The notes: generated by a model not told the origin, from the sequence alone. A DNA stretch of 64,000 bases from Lentzea fradiae (GCF_900100955.1 NZ_FNCC01000008.1:62001-126000), one strand, 5' to 3'. Shown: positions 17,116-25,866, counted from the first letter of the stretch. Made by a program: numbers and translations.

Positions 17116-17756
17116 GAGACCGGGAGCGCGGCGGCGAGGCGCGTGCCGCCGTCCGTTCCCCGTTCCACCCGGCAGTTCCCGCCGAGGTCGCTCGCCCGCT
17201 GCCGCATCGACGCGAGCCCCACGCCCGCGGACTGCTCCGCGCTCGTTGCCCCCACGCCGTCGTCGACGACCTCGACGTGCAGCTCGGCGTCGAACCACAT
17301 CCGCACCCGGCACGTGCGGGCGTCGGCGTGGGTGACGACGTTGGTCAGCGCCTCCCGGACGATCCGGTACGCCGCCACGCTCACCGCGTCGGGCAGCTGC
17401 GGGATCTCGCCGAGCACCGCCACGTCGATCGCGATGTGCAGCCGGGACGTCAGGTCGGTGACGAACCGTTCGACGGCCCCGACGAGACCGAGCCTGGTCA
17501 CGGTGGCCGGGTTCTCGCTCGCCACCAGCGCCTTGATGTCGCCGATCGCCGAGTGCACCTCGTCCTCCAGGGTCGCGAGCAGCCGCGCCGCACCGGCCGG
17601 GTCGGAGGCGAGCAGCCGCCGCGCCGACCGCAGTCCGAGAGCGACGGCCGCCAGTGACGGGCCGATGCCGTCGTGGAGGTCCCGTAGCACCGTGCGGCGA
17701 GCTTCAGCCGCACTTCTGGCGCAGGTCTCCGCTGGCACGATGAACTGGCGGCGCAT
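17112..17756 (-). CDS. Soluble HisKA_3-type sensor kinase without sensor domain
   Basis: 214 residues, ATG with a strong GGGAGGGAG site. It is almost only a catalytic core: dimerisation/H-box 'RTVLRDLHDGIGPSLAAVAL' with the phosphorylated His near residue 28, N-box 'RIVREALTNVVTHADA', and G-boxes 'VVDDGVGA' and 'GVGLASMRQRASDLGG'. There is no transmembrane segment, GAF or PAS domain. Typical NarL-type kinases are 350-600 residues, so either the signal is intracellular or a partner provides sensing. It overlaps the response regulator gene by four bases. Confidence 0.9.
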   Translation of the reverse strand: MRRQFIVPAETCARSAAEARRTVLRDLHDGIGPSLAAVALGLRSARRLLASDPAGAARLLATLEDEVHSAIGDIKALVASENPATVTRLGLVGAVERFVTDLTSRLHIAIDVAVLGEIPQLPDAVSVAAYRIVREALTNVVTHADARTCRVRMWFDAELHVEVVDDGVGATSAEQSAGVGLASMRQRASDLGGNCRVERGTDGGTRLAAALPVS

Positions 17757-17966
17757 GCTTGCTCCCTCCCACCAACCATGACTTCGCTCGCCCTTATCCT
17801 CCCGTTTCCGCCATTCCCGATTGTGTTACTTCAAGTCCCTCGATCGGCCTATAGGCGCTGCACAGGGCGATCGTTCGTCCTCCGATGGGACTCGAACGGG
17901 CAATGATGCGGACGGACGGAAAATCAATGCGGAGCACTGAGCGGAACGGAGGTATTTCTTCGCCGA

Positions 17967-18563
17967 ATGGGTGCTCTTACAGGTATGGGAGTCGAGGTTC
18001 GCGACCCTCGCTGGCTCGCGGCGGTGCCGGGGGCCGAGCTCGTGGTCGGACTGGAGGACGTGGGGGAGTGCGCCGCCGCCGGCCACCGGGTGACGGCGCT
18101 GCTCGACCTCGTGCCGCGCACCGTGGCGTCGATCGGGGGGCTGGCCGCCGACGCCGTGGCCGAGGGCGCGCGCAAGGTGCGGGTGCGGCCACGCGGTGTC
18201 GACCGGGTCGACCTGGTCTACGCGGCCGTGGAGCTGAACCGGGTGGCCGAGGAGGACGCCGTCGAGGTCCAGTTCGACGTCACGTCCGCGGCGTTGCTGC
18301 GGGCGGACCCGTCGGCGTTCGTGCGGGCCGACCCGCTGGTGGTGAAGCGGGACGGCACGGTCGTCCCGATCTGCCCGGGGCTGGAGCGGTACGCGCTCGG
18401 CGCGCTGGGGTCGTTCGACGACCTGGTCGCCGCCTGGGACCCCGGGCCGGTGCTCGAGCTGTGCCGGGTCGCGCTGGACAGGGCGCTGGCCGACACCGGT
18501 CCGCTGGTGTCCTGGTACGAGCACCTCACCCGGACAGCAGCCGGTCCGCGGGCCTCGTGTTGA
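17967..18563 (+). CDS. Half-size protein resembling the C-terminal part of radical SAM/SPASM enzymes
   Basis: 198 residues, ATG 17967 (a GGAGG lies 14 bases upstream; ATG 17985 is an alternative). The segments 'GARKVRVRPRGVDR', 'AVEVQFDVTSAALL' and especially 'ADPLVVKRDGTVVPICPG', 'ERYALGALGSFDDL' look like the C-terminal half of actinobacterial radical SAM proteins with a SPASM-like end. The N-terminal CxxxCxxC cluster motif is absent, and the 210 bases upstream hold no frame that could supply it. It may be a remnant or a cofactor-free derivative. It is divergent from the kinase gene and overlaps the convergent PHP gene by 38 bases. The homology is from pattern recognition only. Confidence 0.55.
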   Translation: MGALTGMGVEVRDPRWLAAVPGAELVVGLEDVGECAAAGHRVTALLDLVPRTVASIGGLAADAVAEGARKVRVRPRGVDRVDLVYAAVELNRVAEEDAVEVQFDVTSAALLRADPSAFVRADPLVVKRDGTVVPICPGLERYALGALGSFDDLVAAWDPGPVLELCRVALDRALADTGPLVSWYEHLTRTAAGPRASC

Positions 18564-19512
18564 TCACGCGGTCCGGGCTGACACCGCACTCCTCCGCCCG
18601 CGCGCAGCCGTAGCTCAGCCAGTCGAGCTGGCCGGGCGCGTGCGCGTCGCTGTCGATCGAGAACGAGCACCCGGCGTCAACGGCCAGGCCGAGCAGCCGC
18701 CGCGGCGGGTCGAGGCGCTCCGGCCGCGAGTTGATCTCCACCGCGGTGCCGTGCTCCGCGCACTCCTCGAAGACCCGCTCCGCGTCGAACAGCGACTCCG
18801 GCCTGCCCTTGCCCACGACGAGCCGGCCGGTGCAGTGGCCGAGGACGTCGACGTGCGGGTTGCGGACGGCGTTCACCATCCGCCGGGTCATCTCGGGCTC
18901 CGGCATCCTCAGTTTCGAGTGGACGCTCGCCACCACGACGTCGAGCCGGGCCAGCAGGTCCTCGTCCTGGTCGAGCGAGCCGTCGTCGAGGATGTCCACC
19001 TCGATGCCGGTGAGGATCGTGAACGGCGCCAGCTCGGCGTTCAGCTCCGCGACCACGCCGAGCTGCTTCTCCAGCCGTTCCCGGGAGAGTCCGTTCGCGA
19101 CGGCGAGACGCGGCGAGTGGTCGGTCAGCACCATGAACTCGTGGCCGAGGTCCCTGGCCGCCTCCGCCATGTCCCTGATCGGGCTGCCGCCGTCGGACCA
19201 GTCGGAGTGGACGTGGCAGTCGCCCTTGAGCCGGGCGCGCATCTCCTCGCCGCCGGTGAGGTCGACGTGCCGGAGCTTGGCCAGGTAGGCGGGCTCGCGG
19301 TTCGCCAGCGCGTCGGCGACGACCCCCGCCGTGGACTTCCCGACGCCCTTGAGGTCGGTGAGGGTGCCGAGCTTCGCGCGCTTCTCGACCTCGGCGGGGT
19401 CGAGGCCGGAGAGGACCGCGGCGGCCTTGCGGAACGCCTGGACGCGGTAGGTCGGCTCACCGGCCCGTTCGAGCTGGAAGGCCACCTGCTTGAGCGCCTT
19501 GACCGGGTCCAT
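18526..19512 (-). CDS. PHP-domain phosphoesterase with helix-hairpin-helix (PolX-like)
   Basis: 328 residues; ATG 19512 with AGGAAGAGGT upstream is preferred over a long in-frame 5' extension. The N-terminus carries a helix-hairpin-helix ('LTDLKGVGKSTAGVVADALA'). The PHP domain has all its metal motifs: 'GDCHVHSDWSDGG', 'LTDHSPR', 'GIEVDILDDGS', 'VVASVHS', 'VLGHCTGR' and 'SIDSDAHAPGQL'. It resembles the HhH plus PHP half of bacterial PolX without the polymerase palm, so a phosphoesterase or nuclease role in DNA metabolism is likely. Confidence 0.88.
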   Translation of the reverse strand: MDPVKALKQVAFQLERAGEPTYRVQAFRKAAAVLSGLDPAEVEKRAKLGTLTDLKGVGKSTAGVVADALANREPAYLAKLRHVDLTGGEEMRARLKGDCHVHSDWSDGGSPIRDMAEAARDLGHEFMVLTDHSPRLAVANGLSRERLEKQLGVVAELNAELAPFTILTGIEVDILDDGSLDQDEDLLARLDVVVASVHSKLRMPEPEMTRRMVNAVRNPHVDVLGHCTGRLVVGKGRPESLFDAERVFEECAEHGTAVEINSRPERLDPPRRLLGLAVDAGCSFSIDSDAHAPGQLDWLSYGCARAEECGVSPDRVINTRPADRLLSG

Positions 19513-19547
19513 ACCTCTTCCTACCCCATCGGCCGCCCGCCCGCGGA

Positions 19548-20495
19548 TCAGGCGGGCGGCACGACGCGGCCCAGCCTGGCCCTGGCACCGTCCTCCTGGT
19601 AGCGCGCCACGGTCTCGGACAGCTGCTCGCACGCGCGCTCGATCGACCGCCTGGCGGCGTCGCGCTCGCTGGTGACCGCGCTGAGGATCAGACCGGTCAG
19701 CGCCACGGTGCCGTTGAACGCCTGCAGCACGATCATCGTCTTCAGCAGGTCGCCGGGCGCGAAGTGGCCTCCGGCGGCGGACAGCACGGCCGACACGGAG
19801 ACGATCGCGGCGCACGGCGCGGCGACCACGTGCTGGAACCGCAGCGCCGCCCAGATCAGCATCGGGAACACCAGGAACAGCAGCCGCGACCCCGTCACCG
19901 TCACGTACGGCGCGAGGACCGCGGTGACGAGCAGCAGCACCCCGCCCTCGGCCAGCCGCCGCGGCGGGACGCGCCACCGCCGCGGCACCGTGAGGAGCAG
20001 TGGCGTGAACACCAGCACCCCCATCGCGTCACCGGTCCACCACACCGAGACGACCGCGGGCACCTCGCCCCAGCCGATCACGCCGCCCGCCTTCAGCGCC
20101 GCCGCGCCGGTCACCGCGCTCACCAGCATCGCCCCGAGCGCACCGGCGAAGACGAGCAGCAGCGCGTCCTTCAGCCGGTCGAGCGCGGGCCGGAAACCGA
20201 AGCGGGTCAGCAGGTACCAGGCCACCAGCGGCGCCGCGGTGTTGCCGATCGTGATCACGACGACCGAGCCGAGCCCGGCGTTGAGCGAGACGTTCGTGGC
20301 GAACGCGCCCAGCGCGATGCCCGGCCACAGCCGCGGGCCCTTGAGCAGCAGCACCGCCACGGAGATCCCCGTCGGCACCCACAGCGGGGTGACCTGGCTG
20401 TTCACCAGCGCCAGCACCAGACCGAGCCGCGCGGTCGCGTAGTAGACGAGCGCGAGCGCGGCGACCGTGACGGCGGAGCGGAGTGCGGCGTTCAC
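19548..20495 (-). CDS. Stand-alone MASE1-type integral membrane protein
   Basis: 315 residues from GTG 20495 (GTG 20510 also possible). About eight hydrophobic helices follow the MASE1 pattern: 'YYATARLGLVLALVNSQVTP', 'LWVPTGISVAVLLLKGPRLW', 'GIALGAFATNVSLNAG', 'VWWTGDAMGVLVFTPLLL'. MASE1 is normally the sensory front end of histidine kinases or GGDEF proteins. Here the C-terminal 40 residues are only a charged helix ('SERDAARRSIERACEQLSET'), with no output domain. It may be a sensor module working with another protein, or a membrane protein of other function. Confidence 0.82.
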   Translation of the reverse strand: MNAALRSAVTVAALALVYYATARLGLVLALVNSQVTPLWVPTGISVAVLLLKGPRLWPGIALGAFATNVSLNAGLGSVVVITIGNTAAPLVAWYLLTRFGFRPALDRLKDALLLVFAGALGAMLVSAVTGAAALKAGGVIGWGEVPAVVSVWWTGDAMGVLVFTPLLLTVPRRWRVPPRRLAEGGVLLLVTAVLAPYVTVTGSRLLFLVFPMLIWAALRFQHVVAAPCAAIVSVSAVLSAAGGHFAPGDLLKTMIVLQAFNGTVALTGLILSAVTSERDAARRSIERACEQLSETVARYQEDGARARLGRVVPPA

Positions 20496-20609
20496 CGAAC
20501 CATGCTCCACCCGGCCCGGTACGACCGCCAGACCCCGTGACCGGCCGTACCCGGCTGGACTCACCCCGTAGGTTCGACCCACCACCGGTGCCGGCCTTCG
20601 GAGGACCGC

Positions 20610-22748
20610 ATGAGGACCGCGTTCACGACCTGCCCGCTGTGCGAGGCGACGTGCGGGCTGGAGCTGACCGTCGAGGGGGACCGCGTCACGAAGGTCCGCG
20701 GCGACCGCGCCGACGAGTTCAGCCGGGGCTTCCTGTGCCCCAAGGGAGCCTCGCTCGGCGCGCTGGAGGCCGACCCCGACCGGCTCACCGCGCCGCTCGC
20801 GCGCCGCGACGGCGAGTTCCGGGAGGTCACCTGGGAGGAGGCGTTCCGGTTCGTCGACGAGCGCCTGAAGGACTTCCCCGACCGCGACTCGGTGGGGCTC
20901 TACCTCGGCAACCCGGTCGTGCACTCGCTCGCGGGCGGCCTTCACGCCGGGCCGTTGCGGCAGGCGCTGGGCAGCCGCAACGTCTTCACCGCGAGCACCG
21001 TCGACCAGATGCCCAAGCACGTCCAGGTCGGCCACATGTTCGGCGGCGCCTTCTCGATCCCGGTGCCCGACATCGACCGCACCGACTTCCTGCTGGTGCT
21101 GGGCGCGGACCCGTTCTCCTCCAACGGAAGCCTCTGGACCGTCCCCGACGCGCCGGGCCGGTTCCGGGAGCTGCGCGAGCGCGGCGGCCGGTTCGTCGTC
21201 GTCGACCCGCGGCGCAGCCGGACCGCCCAGGCCGCCGACCAGCACGTCGTGATCAGGCCGGGCACCGACGTGTTCCTGCTGCTGGCACTGATCCACGAGC
21301 TGTTCGCGCAGGACCTCGTGCGGCTGCGGCACCTCGCGGAGCACGTCACCGGCCACACCGAGGTCCGCGGCCTGGTCGAGGCGTTCGGACCGGACGCCGT
21401 CGCCGGCCGGACCGGTGTCGAGGCCGCCACCATCCGCGACCTGGCGCGGCGGCTGGCCACCGCCGGGCGCGCGGCCGTGTACGGGCGGATCGGCACGACG
21501 ACGGTCGAGTTCGGCACGGTCGCGTGCTGGGCGGTGGACGTGCTCAACGTCCTCACCGGCAACCTGGACCGGCCCGGCGGCGCGATGTGGCCGTTGCCCG
21601 CGCACGCCCGGCGCGGTCCCGGCCGCGGCAAGGGGTTCACGACCGGCCGCTGGCACAGCCGCGTGCGCGGCTATCCGGAGGTGCTGGGGGAGCTCCCGGC
21701 CGTCACGATGGCGGACGAGATCGAGACTCCCGGTGACGGCCAGGTGCGGGCGCTGGTCACCATCGGCGGGAACCCCGCGCTGTCGCTGCCGAACTCCGCC
21801 CGCGTGAGCCGCGCACTGTCCTCCTTGGACTTCATGGTGAGCGTCGACCCGTACCTGAACGAGACCACCCGGCACGCGCACGTCGTCCTGCCGCCACCGC
21901 CGCCGTCCCGCCGGAACCACTACGACATCGCGTTCCTCAACAACTCCGTGCGCAACGTCGCGAAGTACTCACGCGCTGCGATCCCGTTGGAGGAAGGCAG
22001 GATCGACGAGGCGGACATCTTCTTCCGGCTCATCACGATTTTCGATGGTGCCGGTCCGGAGGCGGATCTCGACGCGATCGCCGCGGCTCAGCTCGAAGCG
22101 CTGCGGGGCAAGCTCGGCGCCGAGTTCGACCCCGAGGGCGAGACCCGCGAGGAACGCCTGCTGGACCTGAAGCTCCGCACCGGCGCGCACGGGATCTCCT
22201 TGCGGCGGTTGCTGGACCACCCGCACGGAGTCGACCTCGGTCCGCTGACCCCGCGCCTGCCGGAGATCCTGCGCACGCCGTCCGGCAAGATCGAGCTGAC
22301 CCCGCCGCCGATCGTCGGCGACCTGCCGCGCGTGCTCGAAGCGCTGCGCACGCCGGAGACGGGGATGCTGCTCGTCGGCCGCAGGCACCTGCGCAGCAAC
22401 AACTCCTGGATGCACAACGTTCCCGCGCTGGTGAAGGGCAAACCGTTGTGCACGTTGCTCGTCAACCCCGCCGACGCTGCCGCGACAGGACTCGCGGATG
22501 GCGGCACAGCCCGGGTTTCCTCGCGCGTCGGCGAGATCGAGGCGCAGGTGGAGGTGACGGACGACATCGCGCCCGGTGTGGTGTCGCTGCCGCACGGCTG
22601 GGGCCACGGTCAGGCGGGCACGCGGATGCGCGTCGCGGGGGAGCACGCGGGCGTGAACGTCAACCTGCTCACCGACGACGTCCGCCTCGACCCGTTGTCG
22701 GGCACCGCGGTGCTGAACGGGACCCGCGTGGAGATCGCGCCCGTGTGA
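20610..22748 (+). CDS. Molybdopterin oxidoreductase (formate dehydrogenase/nitrate reductase superfamily)
   Basis: 712 residues, ATG with GGAGG five bases upstream. The N-terminal [4Fe-4S] site is complete (CPLCEATC, then 'GFLCPKG'). Molybdopterin-binding blocks follow: 'LYLGNP', 'LLVLGADPFSSNG', 'VVVDPRRSRTAQAADQHVVI', 'LNVLTGNLDRPGGAMW', 'TIGGNPALS' and the C-terminal 'GIARVSS-like' barrel ('VSLPHGWGHG'). No Sec or Cys Mo ligand is obvious at the usual site. No electron-transfer subunit is adjacent, so it is probably a soluble single-subunit enzyme of unknown substrate, as in other actinomycetes. Confidence 0.88.
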   Translation: MRTAFTTCPLCEATCGLELTVEGDRVTKVRGDRADEFSRGFLCPKGASLGALEADPDRLTAPLARRDGEFREVTWEEAFRFVDERLKDFPDRDSVGLYLGNPVVHSLAGGLHAGPLRQALGSRNVFTASTVDQMPKHVQVGHMFGGAFSIPVPDIDRTDFLLVLGADPFSSNGSLWTVPDAPGRFRELRERGGRFVVVDPRRSRTAQAADQHVVIRPGTDVFLLLALIHELFAQDLVRLRHLAEHVTGHTEVRGLVEAFGPDAVAGRTGVEAATIRDLARRLATAGRAAVYGRIGTTTVEFGTVACWAVDVLNVLTGNLDRPGGAMWPLPAHARRGPGRGKGFTTGRWHSRVRGYPEVLGELPAVTMADEIETPGDGQVRALVTIGGNPALSLPNSARVSRALSSLDFMVSVDPYLNETTRHAHVVLPPPPPSRRNHYDIAFLNNSVRNVAKYSRAAIPLEEGRIDEADIFFRLITIFDGAGPEADLDAIAAAQLEALRGKLGAEFDPEGETREERLLDLKLRTGAHGISLRRLLDHPHGVDLGPLTPRLPEILRTPSGKIELTPPPIVGDLPRVLEALRTPETGMLLVGRRHLRSNNSWMHNVPALVKGKPLCTLLVNPADAAATGLADGGTARVSSRVGEIEAQVEVTDDIAPGVVSLPHGWGHGQAGTRMRVAGEHAGVNVNLLTDDVRLDPLSGTAVLNGTRVEIAPV

Positions 22749-22963
22749 TCGTGCCGTTCGACCCGGAATCTTTGGTGGGTCACCCGGAAGTGGTGGCGCG
22801 GGCGCCCGCGGCGTGGTTTCCGCGCCCCGGCGGCGATCAGGGCGCGTCGCGGTCCGTGCTGCTCAGCGATGATCTGTCCACGAAGGAAGGTCGGCACGCA
22901 CCGGTCGGCGCAACCTCCTGCTGTACCTTCACTCTGGGTTGTGCGGAGGCTTCCGCGCGTAAC

Positions 22964-22975
22964 CCGTACGTACGG
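22964..22975. repeat. Perfect 12-base palindrome CCGTACGTACGG
   Basis: Self-complementary over all 12 bases, in the non-coding gap. It could be a regulator site, but no promoter or start lies close by. Confidence 0.5.
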
Positions 22976-23084
22976 ACTTCCAAAAAACAGGTACATCCAC
23001 CCTGGCGGTTTCCGTCCGCTCAGGGCAGAGTAGGTCAGCAAGCGGCGCCAGTGCCCCCTCCCCCCTCGGGCCCAGCCGCTGCGC

Positions 23085-23129
23085 GGCCCCGGCTCACGGC
23101 GTACTCCCCCCAGACGCCCAGCCGGGGCC
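23085..23129 (-). terminator. Hairpin terminator after the LacI gene
   Basis: Perfect 10-base inverted repeat (ggccccggct / agccggggcc) with a 25-base loop, four bases after the LacI stop codon. There is no U-tract, as is common in high-GC actinomycetes. Confidence 0.6.
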
Positions 23130-23132
23130 GCC

Positions 23133-24125
23133 TCATCTTTCCCGTCCTCGCGGGGGTGCGGTCGTGCCGCGCACGACGAGCCGCGTCTCCGCCACGACCT
23201 GCGGCACCTCCGGGCTGCCGGAGCCGAGCCGGTCCAGCAACAGGTCCACGGCCGTGCGTCCCGCCCGCGCCACCGGCATCGCGACGGTGGTGAGCGGGGG
23301 ACAGCACAGCGCCGCGTAGGTGAGGTCGTCGAACCCGGTTACCGACACGTCGCCGGGAACCGAGACGCCGAGGTCCCGCAACCGCGCCAGCACGCCGAGC
23401 GCCATGATGTCGTTGTAGGCGATGATCGCGGTGGTGTCCGCCGCCACGGCGAGGTCGGCCGCCTGCAGCCCGCCCTCGTACCGCGGCGCGAACGGCCCGA
23501 GGTCGGTGAGGTCCACGCCGTGCCGCGCGACGGCCGTCAGCAGGCCGCGGCGGCGTTCCTGGTTGGACCACGACGTGCGCGGCCCGTTGAGGTAGGCGAT
23601 CCGCCGGTGCCCCAGTCCGGCGAGGTGGTCGACCACCGCCCCCATCCCGCCCGCCGAGTCCATCAGCGCCGCGGGCACGCCGGGCAGCCGGCGGTTCAGC
23701 AGCACCAGCGACGTCGCCGCCGCGACCTCGTGCAGCCGGGAGTCCTCCAGGCCGGGCGCGCACAGCACGACGCCGTCGACCTGCTTCGCCATCGCGTGGA
23801 CGAGCTTCGCCTCGGCGACGGGGTCCTCGTCGCTGTCCGCCACGAACACCGAGTGGTCGGCCTGCGCCGCCCGTGCCTGCACGGCCTTGAGCACGCCGGT
23901 GAAGAACGGGTTGCCGAGGTCGGGCACGACGATGCCGATGTTGCCGGTCCTGCCGGTGATCAGCCCGCGGGCGGCCCTGTTGGGCTGGTACCCGAGCTCC
24001 GTCGCCGCGGCCAGCACCCGCGTCCTGGTCTCGGGGCGCACCAGGTCCGGCGACGTCAGCGCCCGCGACACGGTGGCCACCGACACGTGCGCCCTGCGGG
24101 CCACGTCGCGGATGGTGACTGCCAC
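23133..24125 (-). CDS. LacI-family transcriptional regulator
   Basis: 330 residues from GTG 24125 (GAGGTAG site). N-terminal LacI helix-turn-helix 'VTIRDVARRAHVSVATVSRA' with hinge 'GYQPNRAARGL', then a periplasmic-binding-protein fold for sugar-type effectors ('IGIVVPDLGNPFFTGVLKAV', 'VTGFDDLTYAALCCPPLTTV'). It follows the DapA-like gene by 89 bases on the same strand, so the two may share a transcript and the regulator probably controls that gene. The effector is unknown. Confidence 0.93.
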   Translation of the reverse strand: MAVTIRDVARRAHVSVATVSRALTSPDLVRPETRTRVLAAATELGYQPNRAARGLITGRTGNIGIVVPDLGNPFFTGVLKAVQARAAQADHSVFVADSDEDPVAEAKLVHAMAKQVDGVVLCAPGLEDSRLHEVAAATSLVLLNRRLPGVPAALMDSAGGMGAVVDHLAGLGHRRIAYLNGPRTSWSNQERRRGLLTAVARHGVDLTDLGPFAPRYEGGLQAADLAVAADTTAIIAYNDIMALGVLARLRDLGVSVPGDVSVTGFDDLTYAALCCPPLTTVAMPVARAGRTAVDLLLDRLGSGSPEVPQVVAETRLVVRGTTAPPRGRER

Positions 24126-24214
24126 TTCTACCTCACCCTCGCAGCTCGTGGACGGCCAATCATGCCGGGTGGGGTGTCAAGGGCGGGTGTTCGCGGGACG
24201 GGTCCGAGCGTTCG

Positions 24215-25099
24215 TCAGAGCAGGCTCCACGAGCGCAGCACCGCGCCGACGGCGGACCGGCCGGCCTCGCTCAGCCCGGCCGCCGGTGGCCGCACGTCCG
24301 GGCGGCACAGCCCCAGCTGTGCCAGCGCCTCCTTGACCGCGGCGACGCCGTCCTCCGCCCGCAGCTCCTCGAACGGGCGGACGAAGTCCCAGAACTCCAT
24401 CGCGGCCCCGAACTCGCCGGCCTCGAGCGTGTTCAGCATCTGCACGGACAGCTGCGGCGCCACGGCCGCGAGCGCGGACGTGAACCCGGTGGCGCCGACC
24501 GCGAAGTAGCCCGGCGCCGACAGCTCGCCCAGGCCCGCGACCCACCTCAGCCGCTCCAGGCCCACGTCCCGAGCCACGGCCGCGAACCAGACCGGGTCCG
24601 GCACCGAGCACCGCACGCCCACGACGTTCGGGCAGGAGTCCGCCACGGCCGCGATCTGCGCGCCGCCGATCCTCGGGTCGCGGACGTCGAGGACCACGCT
24701 CAGCTCGGGCACCGCCTCCGCGACCGCCCGGTGGTGGTCGACCCACTCCCGCGGCGGGACGTGCGCCGGCGGGTGGACCAGGACGCCCCTGGCGCCCGCC
24801 CGGTCCGCGAGCCGCGCGGCGGTGGTCGCCGTGGCCACGTCGTGCCCGACACCCGCGATGACCGCGGCACGGTCGCTCACGGCGTCCACGGTGATCCGCA
24901 GCGCGCGCCCGGCCTCGGCGGGGGACAACGCGGAGAACTCGCCGGGGCCGTTCGCTACGACGACGGAGACGCCTCCGTCCACGATCCGCCCGGCGATGGC
25001 GGCGCAGCCCTTCTCGTCGATCGCCCCGTCCGCGCCGAACGGCGTCACGGTCACCGCCACGACGGACGCCAGCTGGTCGGACAGGTCGTCGAACGACAT
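24215..25099 (-). CDS. DapA-superfamily protein lacking catalytic Lys and Tyr
   Basis: 294 residues, the usual length. The barrel start ('SVVAVTVTPFGADGAIDEKG') and the 'NGPGEFSALSPAE' loop (normally GTTGE) identify the dihydrodipicolinate synthase/N-acetylneuraminate lyase/KdgD superfamily. The Schiff-base lysine in the G-(V/F)-K-(D/E) motif is replaced by Arg163 ('NVVGVRCSVPD'), and the usual YN(R/I)P strand reads VVLDVRDP. It therefore cannot use the standard mechanism unless another lysine substitutes. It may be a binding or regulatory protein or a changed enzyme. It lies upstream of the LacI gene, presumably under its control. Confidence 0.85.
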   Translation of the reverse strand: MSFDDLSDQLASVVAVTVTPFGADGAIDEKGCAAIAGRIVDGGVSVVVANGPGEFSALSPAEAGRALRITVDAVSDRAAVIAGVGHDVATATTAARLADRAGARGVLVHPPAHVPPREWVDHHRAVAEAVPELSVVLDVRDPRIGGAQIAAVADSCPNVVGVRCSVPDPVWFAAVARDVGLERLRWVAGLGELSAPGYFAVGATGFTSALAAVAPQLSVQMLNTLEAGEFGAAMEFWDFVRPFEELRAEDGVAAVKEALAQLGLCRPDVRPPAAGLSEAGRSAVGAVLRSWSLL

Positions 25100-25137
25100 C
25101 GGGAAGCTCCTCGTGGACCGGTTTCGGAATTTCGTGG

Positions 25138-25161
25138 GGAATCGCTTCTTGGAGCGGTTCC
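25138..25161. promoter_or_regulatory. Candidate LacI-type operator upstream of the DapA-like gene
   Basis: Inverted repeat GGAATCGCT-N6-AGCGGTTCC (8 of 9 positions match), 39 bases upstream of the DapA-like start codon. Sequence character (GGAA..CGCT/TTCC) suits LacI-family sites. No direct evidence of binding. Confidence 0.4.
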
Positions 25162-25365
25162 AGAACGAGGTACCGGCAGCCGGACGCGCTGGTCAAGCGC
25201 GTTCTGCCACCGGCGGAAATCTTTTCAGCCGATTTGAACCGACTTCCTGCCGGGCTCGTTCTGAAGGTGCCGGCCGCCTCGCCGCACGGGGCGGTCGTGT
25301 CCATCACCGCGTCCGCCAGCGAGTGGCACCGATCGTCTGGGCACCACCGAGTTGAACGAGAACAC

Positions 25366-25866
25366 ATGCTGATGGAAGAACTGCCACCGGAGGCCGAGCT
25401 GGACGGGCCTCCGCCGAACGCCGACCACCTGCTGCGGCGCACGCTGGGCACGGTCCGCGAGGAAAGACATCAGGCCGTGCGACGCCGAGGACGTGTCACG
25501 GCCGTGACGTCGGTCTTCGTGGCCGCCGGAGTGCTCGCCGGTGGCTTCTGGATGGGCCAGGAACCGGAGCAGGACGACGACGCCGCGCTCTTGCGGGGGA
25601 CCTCGGCCGCGGGCGCGCACATGGCCGTGCGGGTCACCGACACCGAGGGCGGGCTGCGGCTCGTCGCCACCGTCGACGGCGTGCGGGACGGGGAAGCCTG
25701 CTGGCTGGTCGTGCACACGCGGGACGGCAGGACGTTCACCGCGGGCTCGTGGAGGGCGCACGCGGGCGAGGTGACGCTGGCCGGCTCCGCGATGGTCAGG
25801 GCGGGGGACGTGGCCGGGGTCAGCGTGGTGGACCACCACCGGCAGCCGCTGGTGACCGCCGGGTAG
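25366..25866 (+). CDS. Anti-sigma factor C-terminal-half paralogue (no zinc-binding domain)
   Basis: 166 residues from ATG 25366 (a longer GTG/ATG-started frame from 25234 lacks homology). 'ELPPEAELDGPPPNADHLLR' matches 'EVPPEAMLDGPPEGGDLLLQ' of the anti-sigma factor at 26621, followed by the same basic linker, one TM helix ('SVFVAAGVLAGGFWMG') and the same outer domain ('GEACWLVVHTRDGRTFTAGS' against 'GEKCRIFVVAKDGSRQEAGS'). What is missing is the N-terminal 50 residues with the HxxxCxxC zinc motif that binds sigma. It cannot bind a sigma factor in the standard way. It is probably a duplicated, truncated copy; the frame is intact and codon use is normal. Confidence 0.7.
   Translation: MLMEELPPEAELDGPPPNADHLLRRTLGTVREERHQAVRRRGRVTAVTSVFVAAGVLAGGFWMGQEPEQDDDAALLRGTSAAGAHMAVRVTDTEGGLRLVATVDGVRDGEACWLVVHTRDGRTFTAGSWRAHAGEVTLAGSAMVRAGDVAGVSVVDHHRQPLVTAG

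Larger units (their letters stand above)
22749..23132. other. 384-base intergenic region, no gene seen
   Basis: Convergent-side gap between the oxidoreductase and the LacI gene. No frame with credible composition or ribosome site. It contains a 12-base perfect palindrome (22964-22975) and a GC-rich hairpin near the LacI stop, both listed separately. Confidence 0.6.

Noticed and set aside
22749..23132. Possible small gene after the molybdopterin oxidoreductase
   Set aside because: Open frames have poor composition, no ribosome site and no recognisable motif.
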